A stretch of DNA of 64,000 nucleotides from NCBI RefSeq assembly GCF_001746295.1, contig NZ_MJAH01000013.1, positions 81,874 through 145,873 on the forward strand. The letters run 5' to 3'. The notes under the pieces were generated by a model that saw only the letters and a program-made list of their open reading frames with translations, did no database searches and had not been told where the DNA came from. Shown here in pieces: positions 43,439-51,824 of the stretch. Every line of letters begins with the position of its first letter. Position 1 is the stretch's first letter. A program made the translations under genes and the position numbers. The DNA comes from Streptomyces sp. LUP47B. Lineage in GTDB: Bacteria > Actinomycetota > Actinomycetes > Streptomycetales > Streptomycetaceae.

Positions 43439-43455
43439 TTGCGAACTCTTTGCAA
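43439..43455 (-). promoter_or_regulatory. Nur (nickel uptake regulator) box candidate
   Basis: Minus strand TTGCAA-AGAGT-TCGCAA. The Streptomyces Nur consensus is TTGCAA-N5-TTGCAA (from memory), so one base differs. Centre lies 29 bp upstream of the nikMN start. Confidence 0.65.
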
Positions 43456-43586
43456 GAGGGCCTCGCCGCGAACAGCAACTCGCAGGCTTTCGGTCCAGGG
43501 CGCGGAACACGGGAAATGTGCGACGCTGGGAGGAGAGTGGACGCACAGCTTCCGCACAGGTTACGCAGCGTGAGAGGCCCGTCACG

Positions 43587-43934
43587 ATGTCTGTAGTCGA
43601 ACAGTACGCACGAGCCCACATCGTTTCGGACGTGGACATCGCCGAGGACGAGGCGATCCCGGTGGTCCTGCGCTACGACCCGGAGACCGACCCGCGCTCG
43701 GTACGGATCCGCTTGCCGGGCACCCCCGAATGGACCTTCTCGCGGGCGCTGCTGGAACAGGGACTCAGAGCGCCGGTCGGCAGCGGCGACGTGCGGGTGT
43801 GGCCGTGCGGGCGGGTGCAGGCCGTGGTGGAGTTCCACTCCCCGCACGGGGTGTCGGTGGTGCAGTTCGAGCAGAAGGCCCTGCTCAGGTTCCTGCGGCG
43901 AACGTACACGGCCACGGCACCCGTGCGGGGCTGA
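43587..43934 (+). CDS. ssgE: SsgA-like sporulation/cell-division protein (SsgE type)
   Basis: 115 residues. The SALP fold is recognisable from DEAIPVVLRYDPETDPRSVR, WTFSRALLEQGL, GDVRVWPCGRVQAVVEFHSP and FLRRTYTATAPV. SALPs control peptidoglycan maintenance and septum placement and are unique to sporulating actinomycetes. The adjacent PBPs support SsgE (gene order from memory of S. coelicolor). Convergent with the first PBP gene. Confidence 0.85.
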   Translation: MSVVEQYARAHIVSDVDIAEDEAIPVVLRYDPETDPRSVRIRLPGTPEWTFSRALLEQGLRAPVGSGDVRVWPCGRVQAVVEFHSPHGVSVVQFEQKALLRFLRRTYTATAPVRG

Positions 43935-43946
43935 GCGCCATAGGGC

Positions 43947-45620
43947 TCAGCCGCCCATCTTCAGCAGGGTCGCCACGATCGGCCCCGCCGTGTCGCCGCC
44001 GTGGCCGCCCGCCTGGACGACGCCCGCGGCCGCGAGGTCGCCCCGGTACGCGGTGAACCAGCCGTTCGGCTTCTTCTGGCCGTCGACCTCCGCGGAGCCG
44101 GTCTTCGCGCCGACGTTGCCGTAGACCCCGGACATCGCCTCGGCCGCCGTCCCGTAGCCCGCCGTGTACGCCATCAGCTCACGCAGCTGCGACAGCGTGC
44201 CCGAGGACATCGTGCGCGAGGCGGTGGCCAGCGTGCGGTTGTCGACCGAGGGGGAGACCAGGTAGGGCTGCTTGAAGGTGCCCGACTCGACGGTGGCGGA
44301 GACGGACGCCATGTTCAGCGGGTTCATCCGGACGGCGCCCTGGCCGATGAGCGAGGCCGCCTTCTGGGCCGCGCTCTGCACCGGCACCGAGCCGTCGAAG
44401 GACGGGACGCCGATCGCCCAGTTGTCCATGGACAGGCCGAAGACCTGCTGGGCCTGCTTGGTGAGGCTGTCGTTGTCCAGCTTGCCCGCCTGGCTGATGA
44501 AGGCGGTGTTGCAGGAGCGGGCGAAGCTCGCCTTGAAGGTGCCGCCCTTGATCTCGAACTTGTCGTCGTTCTGGAACTTCCAGCCGCCGTACGTGAAGTA
44601 CTTCGGGCAGGGGTGCGCCTTGTCCGCCGACGCGAGGTCCTTGTCGATCAGCAGCGACGAGGTGATGACCTTCATCGTGGAGCCCGGGGCGAGGGAACCC
44701 TGGAAGGCGGTGTTGAAGCCGTGGCTCGCGTTCGCCACCGCGAGGATCTCGCCGGTCGACGGACGGAGTACGACGACGGAGGACCGCGCCTGCTTGGCGA
44801 CCTGCGCCTCGGCCGCCGCCTGGAGCGTCGGGTTCAGGGTCGTCCTCACGGTGCCGGGGGTGCCCTTGCTGAGCTCCACCAGCGTCTTGTCGGAGGACTT
44901 GGAGCCCTTCCCGCGGACCACCCGCAGCTCGATGCCCGCCTTGCCGCCGGCCTTCTTGCCGTACTTCTCGCGCAGGCCGTCCAGCACCGTGCCGAGCGAC
45001 GGGTACTCGGCCTCGGTGATCTCGCCGCCGTTCCGGTCGACCGCCTTGATCGGCGGGGTCCCGGACTCGCCGGTGACCAGGGTGTCGCCGTCCTTCAGAT
45101 CGGGGTGGACGACCGAGGCGGTCCAGCCGACCTGGGGCTTGCCGGTGGCGGTGTCGCGGACAACGGTCAGCGAGCTGCCGTACGTCAGCGGCTTGCTGAT
45201 GCCCTTGTACGTCACCGTGGCCTTCACGGAGAAGGGCACCTTGTCACCGGTGCGGGTGCCCGGGGTGAGGGCGACGCCGGTGAGGTGGGCGTCCTTGGTG
45301 TAGCCGGTGAGGAGGGCGGTGGCGGCCGCGCTGTCGCTCGTCGCGGCGGCGGCCGCGCTCACCCTGCCCTGCTGCCAGGAGGTCAGGAAGGTGGTCGCGG
45401 TGGTGGTCACCTCGGTCGCCGACAGCGGCCCGGTCTTGACCTTCGGCTTGTGGTCCGCGGCGGACACGGACGTGTTCTGCGTCCGGTCGTCGGCCGCGGC
45501 CCCGGCACCGTAGAGCGCGTAGACGCCGAAAGCGGCGCCGCCGACGACCACGGCGATCATCCCGCCGACCACGGCGGGCTTCGTCTTCCGTCGCTCGGCG
45601 ACGCGCCTTCTGCTACCCAC
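43947..45620 (-). CDS. Penicillin-binding transpeptidase with NTF2-like N-terminal domain (PBP-1 of pair)
   Basis: 557 residues. N-terminal membrane anchor (PAVVGGMIAVVVGGAAFGVY, about 15-34), an MecA-type NTF2-like domain (about 65-180), and a transpeptidase domain: S314-T-M-K in APGSTMKVI, SCN in ARSCNTAFIS, and KTG in GAKTGSAEV. No glycosyltransferase domain, so a class B PBP cross-linking peptidoglycan. Paralogue of the next gene. Confidence 0.92.
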   Translation of the reverse strand: MGSRRRVAERRKTKPAVVGGMIAVVVGGAAFGVYALYGAGAAADDRTQNTSVSAADHKPKVKTGPLSATEVTTTATTFLTSWQQGRVSAAAAATSDSAAATALLTGYTKDAHLTGVALTPGTRTGDKVPFSVKATVTYKGISKPLTYGSSLTVVRDTATGKPQVGWTASVVHPDLKDGDTLVTGESGTPPIKAVDRNGGEITEAEYPSLGTVLDGLREKYGKKAGGKAGIELRVVRGKGSKSSDKTLVELSKGTPGTVRTTLNPTLQAAAEAQVAKQARSSVVVLRPSTGEILAVANASHGFNTAFQGSLAPGSTMKVITSSLLIDKDLASADKAHPCPKYFTYGGWKFQNDDKFEIKGGTFKASFARSCNTAFISQAGKLDNDSLTKQAQQVFGLSMDNWAIGVPSFDGSVPVQSAAQKAASLIGQGAVRMNPLNMASVSATVESGTFKQPYLVSPSVDNRTLATASRTMSSGTLSQLRELMAYTAGYGTAAEAMSGVYGNVGAKTGSAEVDGQKKPNGWFTAYRGDLAAAGVVQAGGHGGDTAGPIVATLLKMGG

Positions 45621-45716
45621 GGCTTCCGTTTCCTCCGCCAGTTCCCAGGGTCCCCGTTGCCCTCATCCATCCCAACGACGGCCACAGCCTAGAGTCCCTG
45701 TCCCGCACGGGTGACG

Positions 45717-47339
45717 TCAGCCTGCGGCTCGTAGCACAGCTGCGACAATCGGGCCCGCCGCGTCGCCGCCGTGGCCGCCCTCCTCGGTCATGGCCGCGGC
45801 GGCCATGTCGTTGCGGAAACCGGTGAACCAGCTGTTGGACACCTGCTGCCCGTCGACCTCCGCGGAACCGGTCTTCGCGCCGATGTCACCGCCGAGTCCC
45901 GCCATCGCCTTGGTCGCCGTGCCCTGGGTCGCGGTGAGCCGCATCATCTGCTTGAGCTGGGAGGCGGTGTTGTACGGCAGCCCCTTCGCGGTGGCCAGTT
46001 CGCGGTCGTCGAGCTTCGGCGAGACCAGATAGGGCTGGCGGAAGGCGCCGGTGATCGCGGTGGCCGTCACCGAGGCCATGTTCAGCGGGTTCATCTGGAC
46101 CTGGCCCTGGCCTATCGCGTTCGCCGCGCGGTCGGGACCGCTGACGGCGGGCACCTTCCCGTCGAAGGAGACGACGCCGGTCTTCCAGTCCTCGCCGATC
46201 CCGAACCGGTTCTGGGCCTCCTGCGTCAGCGACTCGTCGGTGAGCGGCTTCTCGTCGATCAGCTTGATGAAGGCGGTGTTGCAGGACCGCATGAAGCTGT
46301 TGGCCAGCGAGGCGCCCTCGTTGGGCTGCATGCCGGTGAGGTTCTTGAAGGTCTGCCCCTGCCACACGGCGTCGGGCGGACAGGGCGCCGGGCCGTTCAT
46401 CGAGGTCACGCCGTTGTCGATGAGCATCGCGGCGGTGATGATCTTCATGGTGGAGCCGGGGGCCTTGGTGCCCTCGAAAGCCGCGTTGAAGGCGTCCGTG
46501 CGGTTGTTGGCCACGGCCAGCACCTCACCGGTGCTGGGTTTCACGGCGACGACCGACGACTGGCCGTACAGCTTCACGGCCTTCTCTGCGGCCGACTGCG
46601 CGCTCGCGCTGATGGTGGTCTCCAGCTTGCCCGCCTTGCCCTCGGCCAGGGTCAGCAGCGAGGTGTCGGGACTCTCGTCCGGGTGCTTGATGACCAGCTC
46701 GATGCCGGGGGTGCCGCCGGCCTCGGTTCCGTACTTCTCGCGCAGGGCGTCCAGGACCGGGCCCAGCGACGGGTACTTCTCCTTGGTCAGCACGCTGCCG
46801 TCACGGGCCACCGCCTCGATGGCCGGGTTCTCGGACTCCCCGGTGACCAGCCGGTCGTCCTTCTGGAGCTTCGGGTACACCACGGAGGGCTGCCAGTCGA
46901 CGAGCGCCCTCCCGGTGGTCACCCCGCGCACGACGGTCAGCTTGCTCTGGTACGCCAGCGGCTTCGACTTCCCGTCGTAGGAGACGGTCGCCTTCACGCT
47001 GTACGGCACGGTGGCGCCGGTCGCCTTGCCGGGGGTGATCCGCACATGACCGATGTGCGCGTCCGCCCCGTAGGCGGTCAGCAGCGCCTCGGCCGCCGTG
47101 TTGTTGTTCGTGAACGCGGACGCGTTCGCCGCGTCGCCCTTCTCCCAGGCGGCGAAGAAGTCCTTCGACGTCTTCGCGATCTCGTCGGCGGTGGGCGGCC
47201 CGCTCCGCTTGGCGTCCCCGACACCGCCGCTCCCGTCGTCGCGCATCGCCGAAACGAAGTTGTACGCCCCGTATCCGGCCCCGCCGACCATCACGGCGAA
47301 CACCGTGCTGACGACAGCGACCTTCACCCCCTTGGCCAT
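45717..47339 (-). CDS. Penicillin-binding transpeptidase with NTF2-like N-terminal domain (PBP-2 of pair)
   Basis: 540 residues with the same architecture as its neighbour: anchor VAVVSTVFAVMVGGAGYGAY, NTF2-like domain with KTSKDFFAAWEKGDAANASA, then S296-T-M-K, SCN in RSCNTAFIKL and KTG in GAKTGSAEVDG. It lies about 100 bp upstream of PBP-1 on the same strand, so a tandem duplication that may be co-transcribed. Not the classical FtsI/PBP2. Confidence 0.92.
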   Translation of the reverse strand: MAKGVKVAVVSTVFAVMVGGAGYGAYNFVSAMRDDGSGGVGDAKRSGPPTADEIAKTSKDFFAAWEKGDAANASAFTNNNTAAEALLTAYGADAHIGHVRITPGKATGATVPYSVKATVSYDGKSKPLAYQSKLTVVRGVTTGRALVDWQPSVVYPKLQKDDRLVTGESENPAIEAVARDGSVLTKEKYPSLGPVLDALREKYGTEAGGTPGIELVIKHPDESPDTSLLTLAEGKAGKLETTISASAQSAAEKAVKLYGQSSVVAVKPSTGEVLAVANNRTDAFNAAFEGTKAPGSTMKIITAAMLIDNGVTSMNGPAPCPPDAVWQGQTFKNLTGMQPNEGASLANSFMRSCNTAFIKLIDEKPLTDESLTQEAQNRFGIGEDWKTGVVSFDGKVPAVSGPDRAANAIGQGQVQMNPLNMASVTATAITGAFRQPYLVSPKLDDRELATAKGLPYNTASQLKQMMRLTATQGTATKAMAGLGGDIGAKTGSAEVDGQQVSNSWFTGFRNDMAAAAMTEEGGHGGDAAGPIVAAVLRAAG

Positions 47340-47462
47340 GGTTGGCCCCCTCCCCGATTCCCCGTTGTTGTGGGAACTCTAAGCGGGAGGTGTGACACGA
47401 GGGGTAAGAGTTTCCCGATTCGTCGAAGCAGGTGCTCAATCACATACGTGAACCCTGGACCT

Positions 47463-49202
47463 CTAGACCCACGTATCCAGCCACATCCGCGACCGCCAGT
47501 CGTCGATCGGGATGCTCGTGCCCGTGTACAGGGGCCAGAAGTAGATGAAGTTCCAGGTGATCAGGAGGACCAGGACTCCGGCCGCCGTGGCGCCCGCGAC
47601 GCGGCGGGAGTCCTTGGAGCCCGGGGGGCCGACGAGGGCGCCGATGAGCATGGCGACGGCCAGACAGAGGAAGGGGAGGAAGACGATCGTGTAGAAGAAG
47701 AAGATCGTGCGTTCCTGGTAGTGGAACCAGGGGAGATAACCGGCCGCGATACCGCAGGCGATGGCGCCGGCGCGCCAGTCGCGGCGGAAGAACCAGCGCC
47801 ACAGGACGTAGAGGATCGCGAAGCAGGCGGCCCACCACAGCAGCGGTGTGCCGATCGCCAGGACCTCGCGGGCGCACTTCTCGCCCGCGTCGGCCGGGCA
47901 GCCGTCGGTGCCGGGCGCGGGGGACTCGTAGAAGTACGAGACCGGGCGGCCGTCGACGATCCAGCTCCACGGGTTGGACATGTACGTGTGCGGCGAGGAC
48001 AGGCCGACGTTGAACTTGTAGACCTCGTGCTCGTAGTGGACCAGGCTGCGCCACCAGTCCGGCAGGAAGGTCCAGCTGCCGCCCTGACCGTCGTTCGCGG
48101 CCCAGTTGCGGTAGTAGCCGCCGGTGCCGTCCGCGGGGGAGAGGATCCAGCCGATCCACGAGGTGAGGTAGGTGACGACCGCGACCGGCGCCATGGCGAA
48201 GAACGCGATGCCGAAGTCGTACTTGAGGACCGCCAGGTAGGGCTGGCGGGCGCCCGCGACCTTGCGCGAGCCGACGTCCCACAGGACCGTCATGATGCCG
48301 AAGGCGACGAGGAAGAACGCGCCGTTCCACTTGGTGCCGATGGCCAGACCGAGGAGCAGGCCCGCCAGCCAGCGGTAGGGGCGCAACCCCAGGAACAGGG
48401 TGTCCGCGATGTGCGCGTCGGGGCGCACGAGGCCGTGGGAGTCGACCGGCAGCGCGGCCGCGAGTTTCTCCCGTGCCCGGTCCCGGTCGATGACCAGGCA
48501 GGCGAACGCGGCCAGCACGAAGAACATCAGCACACCGTCGAGCAGCGCGGTCCGCGCCATCACGAAGGCCAGGCCGTCCACGGTCATCAGCGCGCCCGCC
48601 AGGCAGCCCAGGAACGTGGAGCGGAAGATACGGCGGCCCACCCGGCACACGATCAGCACCGACAGCGTCCCCAGCAGTGCCGTCATGAACCGCCAGCCGA
48701 ACGGGTCGAACCCGAACATCAGCTCGCCGAGTCCGATGACGTACTTGCCGACCGGCGGGTGCACGACATAGGCGGCGCTCGTCGGCAGCGGAACGTTCCC
48801 GTTGGAGTTGAGGATCAGACTGTCGACGTTCTTGTCCCAGCTGAGCTCGAAGCCGCGGTGGACGAGCGCCCACGCGTCCTTGGCGTAGTACGTCTCGTCG
48901 AATATCACCTTCTTCGGGCTGCCCAGGTTCCAGAACCGCATCAGCCCCGCCACCAGCGTCACGAGCAGCGGCCCGAGCCAGCCCGACCAGCGCGCGATCC
49001 GCTCGGCGAGCGTCCGGGGCACGCCCAGGACCTGCCACATCCGCGCACTGGGCTCGACGAAGGGCGGCACCAGGCGCTCGCGCACATCGCTTCTGGCCTC
49101 GGCCGTGTAGCCGAAACGGCGCAGCCTCTGCTGCCACGACGGCCGCCGGTCCTGGGGGGCCTGGTCCTGCCGGGTGTCCGTGGAGGACGCGGTACTGGTC
49201 AC
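47463..49202 (-). CDS. pmt: Dolichyl-phosphate-mannose-protein mannosyltransferase (Pmt)
   Basis: 579 residues, GT39, with about ten membrane helices. The catalytic first loop has the acidic pair in IFDETYYAKDAWALVHRGFE, followed by HPPVGKYVIGLGE. Transfers mannose from polyprenyl-phosphate-mannose to Ser/Thr of exported proteins; in Streptomyces it glycosylates PstS and is the phiC31 receptor determinant (literature, from memory). Start GTG 49202 lacks a clear SD. Divergent from rsmI. Confidence 0.93.
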   Translation of the reverse strand: MTSTASSTDTRQDQAPQDRRPSWQQRLRRFGYTAEARSDVRERLVPPFVEPSARMWQVLGVPRTLAERIARWSGWLGPLLVTLVAGLMRFWNLGSPKKVIFDETYYAKDAWALVHRGFELSWDKNVDSLILNSNGNVPLPTSAAYVVHPPVGKYVIGLGELMFGFDPFGWRFMTALLGTLSVLIVCRVGRRIFRSTFLGCLAGALMTVDGLAFVMARTALLDGVLMFFVLAAFACLVIDRDRAREKLAAALPVDSHGLVRPDAHIADTLFLGLRPYRWLAGLLLGLAIGTKWNGAFFLVAFGIMTVLWDVGSRKVAGARQPYLAVLKYDFGIAFFAMAPVAVVTYLTSWIGWILSPADGTGGYYRNWAANDGQGGSWTFLPDWWRSLVHYEHEVYKFNVGLSSPHTYMSNPWSWIVDGRPVSYFYESPAPGTDGCPADAGEKCAREVLAIGTPLLWWAACFAILYVLWRWFFRRDWRAGAIACGIAAGYLPWFHYQERTIFFFYTIVFLPFLCLAVAMLIGALVGPPGSKDSRRVAGATAAGVLVLLITWNFIYFWPLYTGTSIPIDDWRSRMWLDTWV

Positions 49203-49287
49203 CGCGCCATCGTAAGGAACGGCGCTGTGTGAGTCCCGTGCATGGGTGGATGCGTCCGGTTCGGGGCGCCCCTGGGAGGATGGGGGT

Positions 49288-50136
49288 GTGACTGGAACCC
49301 TTGTCTTGGCGGGCACCCCCATCGGCGACATCGCGGACGCTCCTCCCCGCCTGGCGGCGGAACTGGCCGGGGCCGACGTGGTCGCGGCCGAGGACACCCG
49401 GCGGCTGCGGCGGCTCACCCAGGGTCTTGGCGTGACCCCCAAGGGGCGGATCGTGTCGTACTTCGAGGGCAACGAGGCCGCCCGTACGCCCGAACTCGTC
49501 GACGAACTCCTCGGCGGCGCCCGCGTGTTGCTCGTCACCGACGCCGGGATGCCGTCGGTGTCCGACCCCGGGTACCGGCTGGTCGCCGCGGCGGTCGAGA
49601 AGGATGTCCGGGTCACGGCCGTACCGGGACCGTCCGCCGTCCTGACCGCGCTCGCGCTGTCCGGGCTGCCCGTCGACCGGTTCTGCTTCGAGGGGTTCCT
49701 GCCGCGCAAGGGCGGTGAGCGGCTCGCACGGCTGCGGGAGGTCGCCGACGAGCGGCGCACCCTGGTGTACTTCGAGGCTCCGCATCGGCTCGACGACACC
49801 CTCGCGGCGATGGCCGAGGTATTCGGGGCGGAGCGACGGGCGGCGGTGTGCCGGGAGCTGACGAAGACGTACGAGGAGGTCAAGCGGGGGGCGCTGGGCT
49901 TTCTCGCCGAGTGGGCCGCGGAAGGGGTCCGGGGGGAGATCACCGTCGTGGTCGAGGGGGCGCCCGAGAAGGGGGCCGAGGAGGTCGACGACGCGGAGCT
50001 GGTGCGCAGGGTGCGGGTGCGGGAGGAGGCGGGTGAGCGGCGCAAGGAGGCGATCGCCGCGGTGGCCGTCGAGGCGGGAGTCCCCAAGAGGGTTGTTTTC
50101 GATGCGGTCGTCGCGGCGAAGAACGCCCCTTCCTGA
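49288..50136 (+). CDS. rsmI: 16S rRNA (cytidine-1402-2'-O)-methyltransferase
   Basis: 282 residues from GTG 49288 with GGGAGG upstream. Tetrapyrrole-methylase fold: LVLAGTPIGDIADAPPR, AAEDTRRLRRL, VTDAGMPSVSDPGYRLV, and VTAVPGPSAVLTALALSGLP; C-terminal ERRKEAIAAVAVEAGVPKR. Methylates C1402 in the ribosomal P site using SAM. Confidence 0.94.
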   Translation: MTGTLVLAGTPIGDIADAPPRLAAELAGADVVAAEDTRRLRRLTQGLGVTPKGRIVSYFEGNEAARTPELVDELLGGARVLLVTDAGMPSVSDPGYRLVAAAVEKDVRVTAVPGPSAVLTALALSGLPVDRFCFEGFLPRKGGERLARLREVADERRTLVYFEAPHRLDDTLAAMAEVFGAERRAAVCRELTKTYEEVKRGALGFLAEWAAEGVRGEITVVVEGAPEKGAEEVDDAELVRRVRVREEAGERRKEAIAAVAVEAGVPKRVVFDAVVAAKNAPS

Positions 50137-50291
50137 CGCCCCGCATGAAGTGGGTCACACCCGCTCTGAGCAGGGCGCATGACTTCTGAGCGTGCGCCCC
50201 ATGTGCCGGCAAAGCGGTGTCTCGGAATGCAAAGCTCCGCGCGGTCTGGCGGGGCGGTTTGGCAAGTAACGTCCAAATCGCCTCCAACAGT

Positions 50292-50305
50292 CGACAGGCC
50301 TGTCG
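50292..50305. promoter_or_regulatory. 14-bp perfect palindrome, operator candidate
   Basis: CGACAGGCCTGTCG in the 246-bp gap between rsmI and the zinc-ribbon gene, 78 bp before the latter's ATG. Confidence 0.35.
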
Positions 50306-50382
50306 CGTTCGGGTCCGGGGAGGCGTCCACTGGGGTCAGGGACGTATCCGTCCTACGAACCAGCGGACACACAGGAGCTGGC

Positions 50383-50775
50383 ATGAGCGAGATCGCAGGG
50401 CACCCCGGTGCGACAGCTGTCGTCAACGAGTCCTATTCCTTCGCCTGCATGCGCTGCGGGCACGGGTGGGAGCAGTCGTACGAGATAGAGCACCACATCG
50501 ACGGCGACGGCCGGGAGTTCGTGCAGTACGTGGTGAACGGACAGGTCGTGCCCTCTCCGCTCTCCAGGCCCGCGTGCGCGAACTGCGACCACCACGTCGT
50601 ACGGATCATGCGGCCCGGCCGGGTCGCGTCCGCCCGTGACGCGGCGCACCAGCAGCACCGCACGCCCCCCGCGGGGCCCGTGGAGGCACCGAGGGCCGAG
50701 GGCGAGGCGTCGGGCGAGGAGCACCACTGGCACCTGGCCGATCTGCTGCACGTGTTCCAGCGCAAGGCGAGCTGA
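50383..50775 (+). CDS. Zinc-ribbon-like hypothetical protein (130 aa)
   Basis: From ATG 50383 with AGGAG upstream. FACMRCGHGWEQSYEI and RPACANCDHHVVRIM give a CxxC...CxxC zinc ribbon (about 22-72). A His/Glu/Gln-rich segment follows, and the end HHWHLADLLHVFQRKAS could be an amphipathic helix. Conserved in Streptomyces as far as recalled; role unknown. The tatD gene follows 46 bp later. Confidence 0.75.
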   Translation: MSEIAGHPGATAVVNESYSFACMRCGHGWEQSYEIEHHIDGDGREFVQYVVNGQVVPSPLSRPACANCDHHVVRIMRPGRVASARDAAHQQHRTPPAGPVEAPRAEGEASGEEHHWHLADLLHVFQRKAS

Positions 50776-50821
50776 CCGCTCCGGCATCCGGGTGGGCATG
50801 CCCCTTTCGTAGGATCGGGGC

Positions 50822-51706
50822 ATGCCTTCGAACAGCCCCCGCGAGAAGAACGCGGCGCCGCCGCTCCCGGAGCCCCTCCGGGTGCCGGTCGCCGACTCCC
50901 ACACCCATCTGGACATGCAGGACGGGACCGTGGAGGAAGGGCTCGCGAAAGCCGCGTCGGTCGGGGTGACCACGGTCGTCCAGGTCGGCTGCGACGTACG
51001 GGGCTCCCGCTGGGCGGCCGAGACGGCTGGTCGCTACGACGCCGTCCACGCCACCGTCGCCCTGCACCCCAACGAGGCGCCCCGGATCGTGCACGGCGAC
51101 CCCGACGGATGGTCGCGGCAGGGTGCGCGCCGGCCAGGGGGCGCGTCGGCGCTTGACGAGGCGCTCGCGGAGATCGACCGCCTGGCCGGGCTCCCGCAGG
51201 TCAAGGGCGTCGGTGAGACGGGCCTCGACCACTTCCGCACCGGGCCCGAGGGCAAGGACGCGCAGGAGATGTCCTTCCGCGCCCACATCGAGATGGCCAA
51301 GCGGCACGGCAAGGCGCTCGTCATCCACGACCGCGACGCCCACGCGGACGTCCTGCGCGTGCTGAAGGAGGAGGGCGCCCCCGAGCGCACCGTCTTCCAC
51401 TGCTACTCCGGTGACGCCGAGATGGCGGAGATCTGCGCCGCCGCGGGATACTTCATGTCCTTCGCCGGCAACGTCACCTTCAAGAACGCCCAGAACCTGC
51501 GGGACGCGGTGGCGGTGGCCCCGCTGGAGCTGTTGCTGGTGGAGACCGACGCGCCCTTCCTGACGCCGGTGCCGTACCGCGGACGGCCCAACGTCCCCTA
51601 TCTCATTCCGGTCACGGTGCGCGCCATGGCCGCCGTGCGCGGTATCGACGAGGACGCGTTGGCCACGGCACTCGCCGCCAACACCGCACGCGCCTTCGGG
51701 TACTGA
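50822..51706 (+). CDS. tatD: TatD family metal-dependent hydrolase
   Basis: 294 residues. Metal ligands: ADSHTHLD (HxH), GETGLDHF (Glu), VFHCYSG (His), VETDAPFL (Asp). Homologues are Mg2+-dependent 3'-5' exonucleases. The ~25-residue N-terminal Pro-rich extension before RVPVADSHTH is typical of actinobacteria. Confidence 0.92.
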   Translation: MPSNSPREKNAAPPLPEPLRVPVADSHTHLDMQDGTVEEGLAKAASVGVTTVVQVGCDVRGSRWAAETAGRYDAVHATVALHPNEAPRIVHGDPDGWSRQGARRPGGASALDEALAEIDRLAGLPQVKGVGETGLDHFRTGPEGKDAQEMSFRAHIEMAKRHGKALVIHDRDAHADVLRVLKEEGAPERTVFHCYSGDAEMAEICAAAGYFMSFAGNVTFKNAQNLRDAVAVAPLELLLVETDAPFLTPVPYRGRPNVPYLIPVTVRAMAAVRGIDEDALATALAANTARAFGY

Positions 51707-51741
51707 GCCCATCGAACGTAACTCCGGGTAGTCGTGTCACT

Positions 51742-51770
51742 TTGGAGAGTGACGACCGCTCCGCTAGGTT
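51742..51770 (+). promoter_or_regulatory. Promoter candidate for rpfB
   Basis: TTGGAG (51742-51747), 17 bp, then TAGGTT (51765-51770), 55 bp before the GTG start. A six-base dyad GTCACT/AGTGAC overlaps the -35. Confidence 0.45.
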
Positions 51771-51824
51771 CTGTGGGCCCGATCCGGACCCCGCTGGACC
51801 CCTCGGCCCCTGGAGCGTGTCGGC

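Noticed and set aside
43419-43586. Cobalamin riboswitch upstream of the CbiM-like gene
   Set aside because: Leader is too short and lacks a B12 box with flanking helices; only a chance GCCACT is present. The Nur-like box explains the region better.
51707-51824. ydaO/c-di-AMP riboswitch upstream of the rpf gene, known for another Streptomyces rpf
   Set aside because: The leader is only 118 bp and a promoter-like pair at 51742-51770 leaves about 55 nt of 5' UTR.
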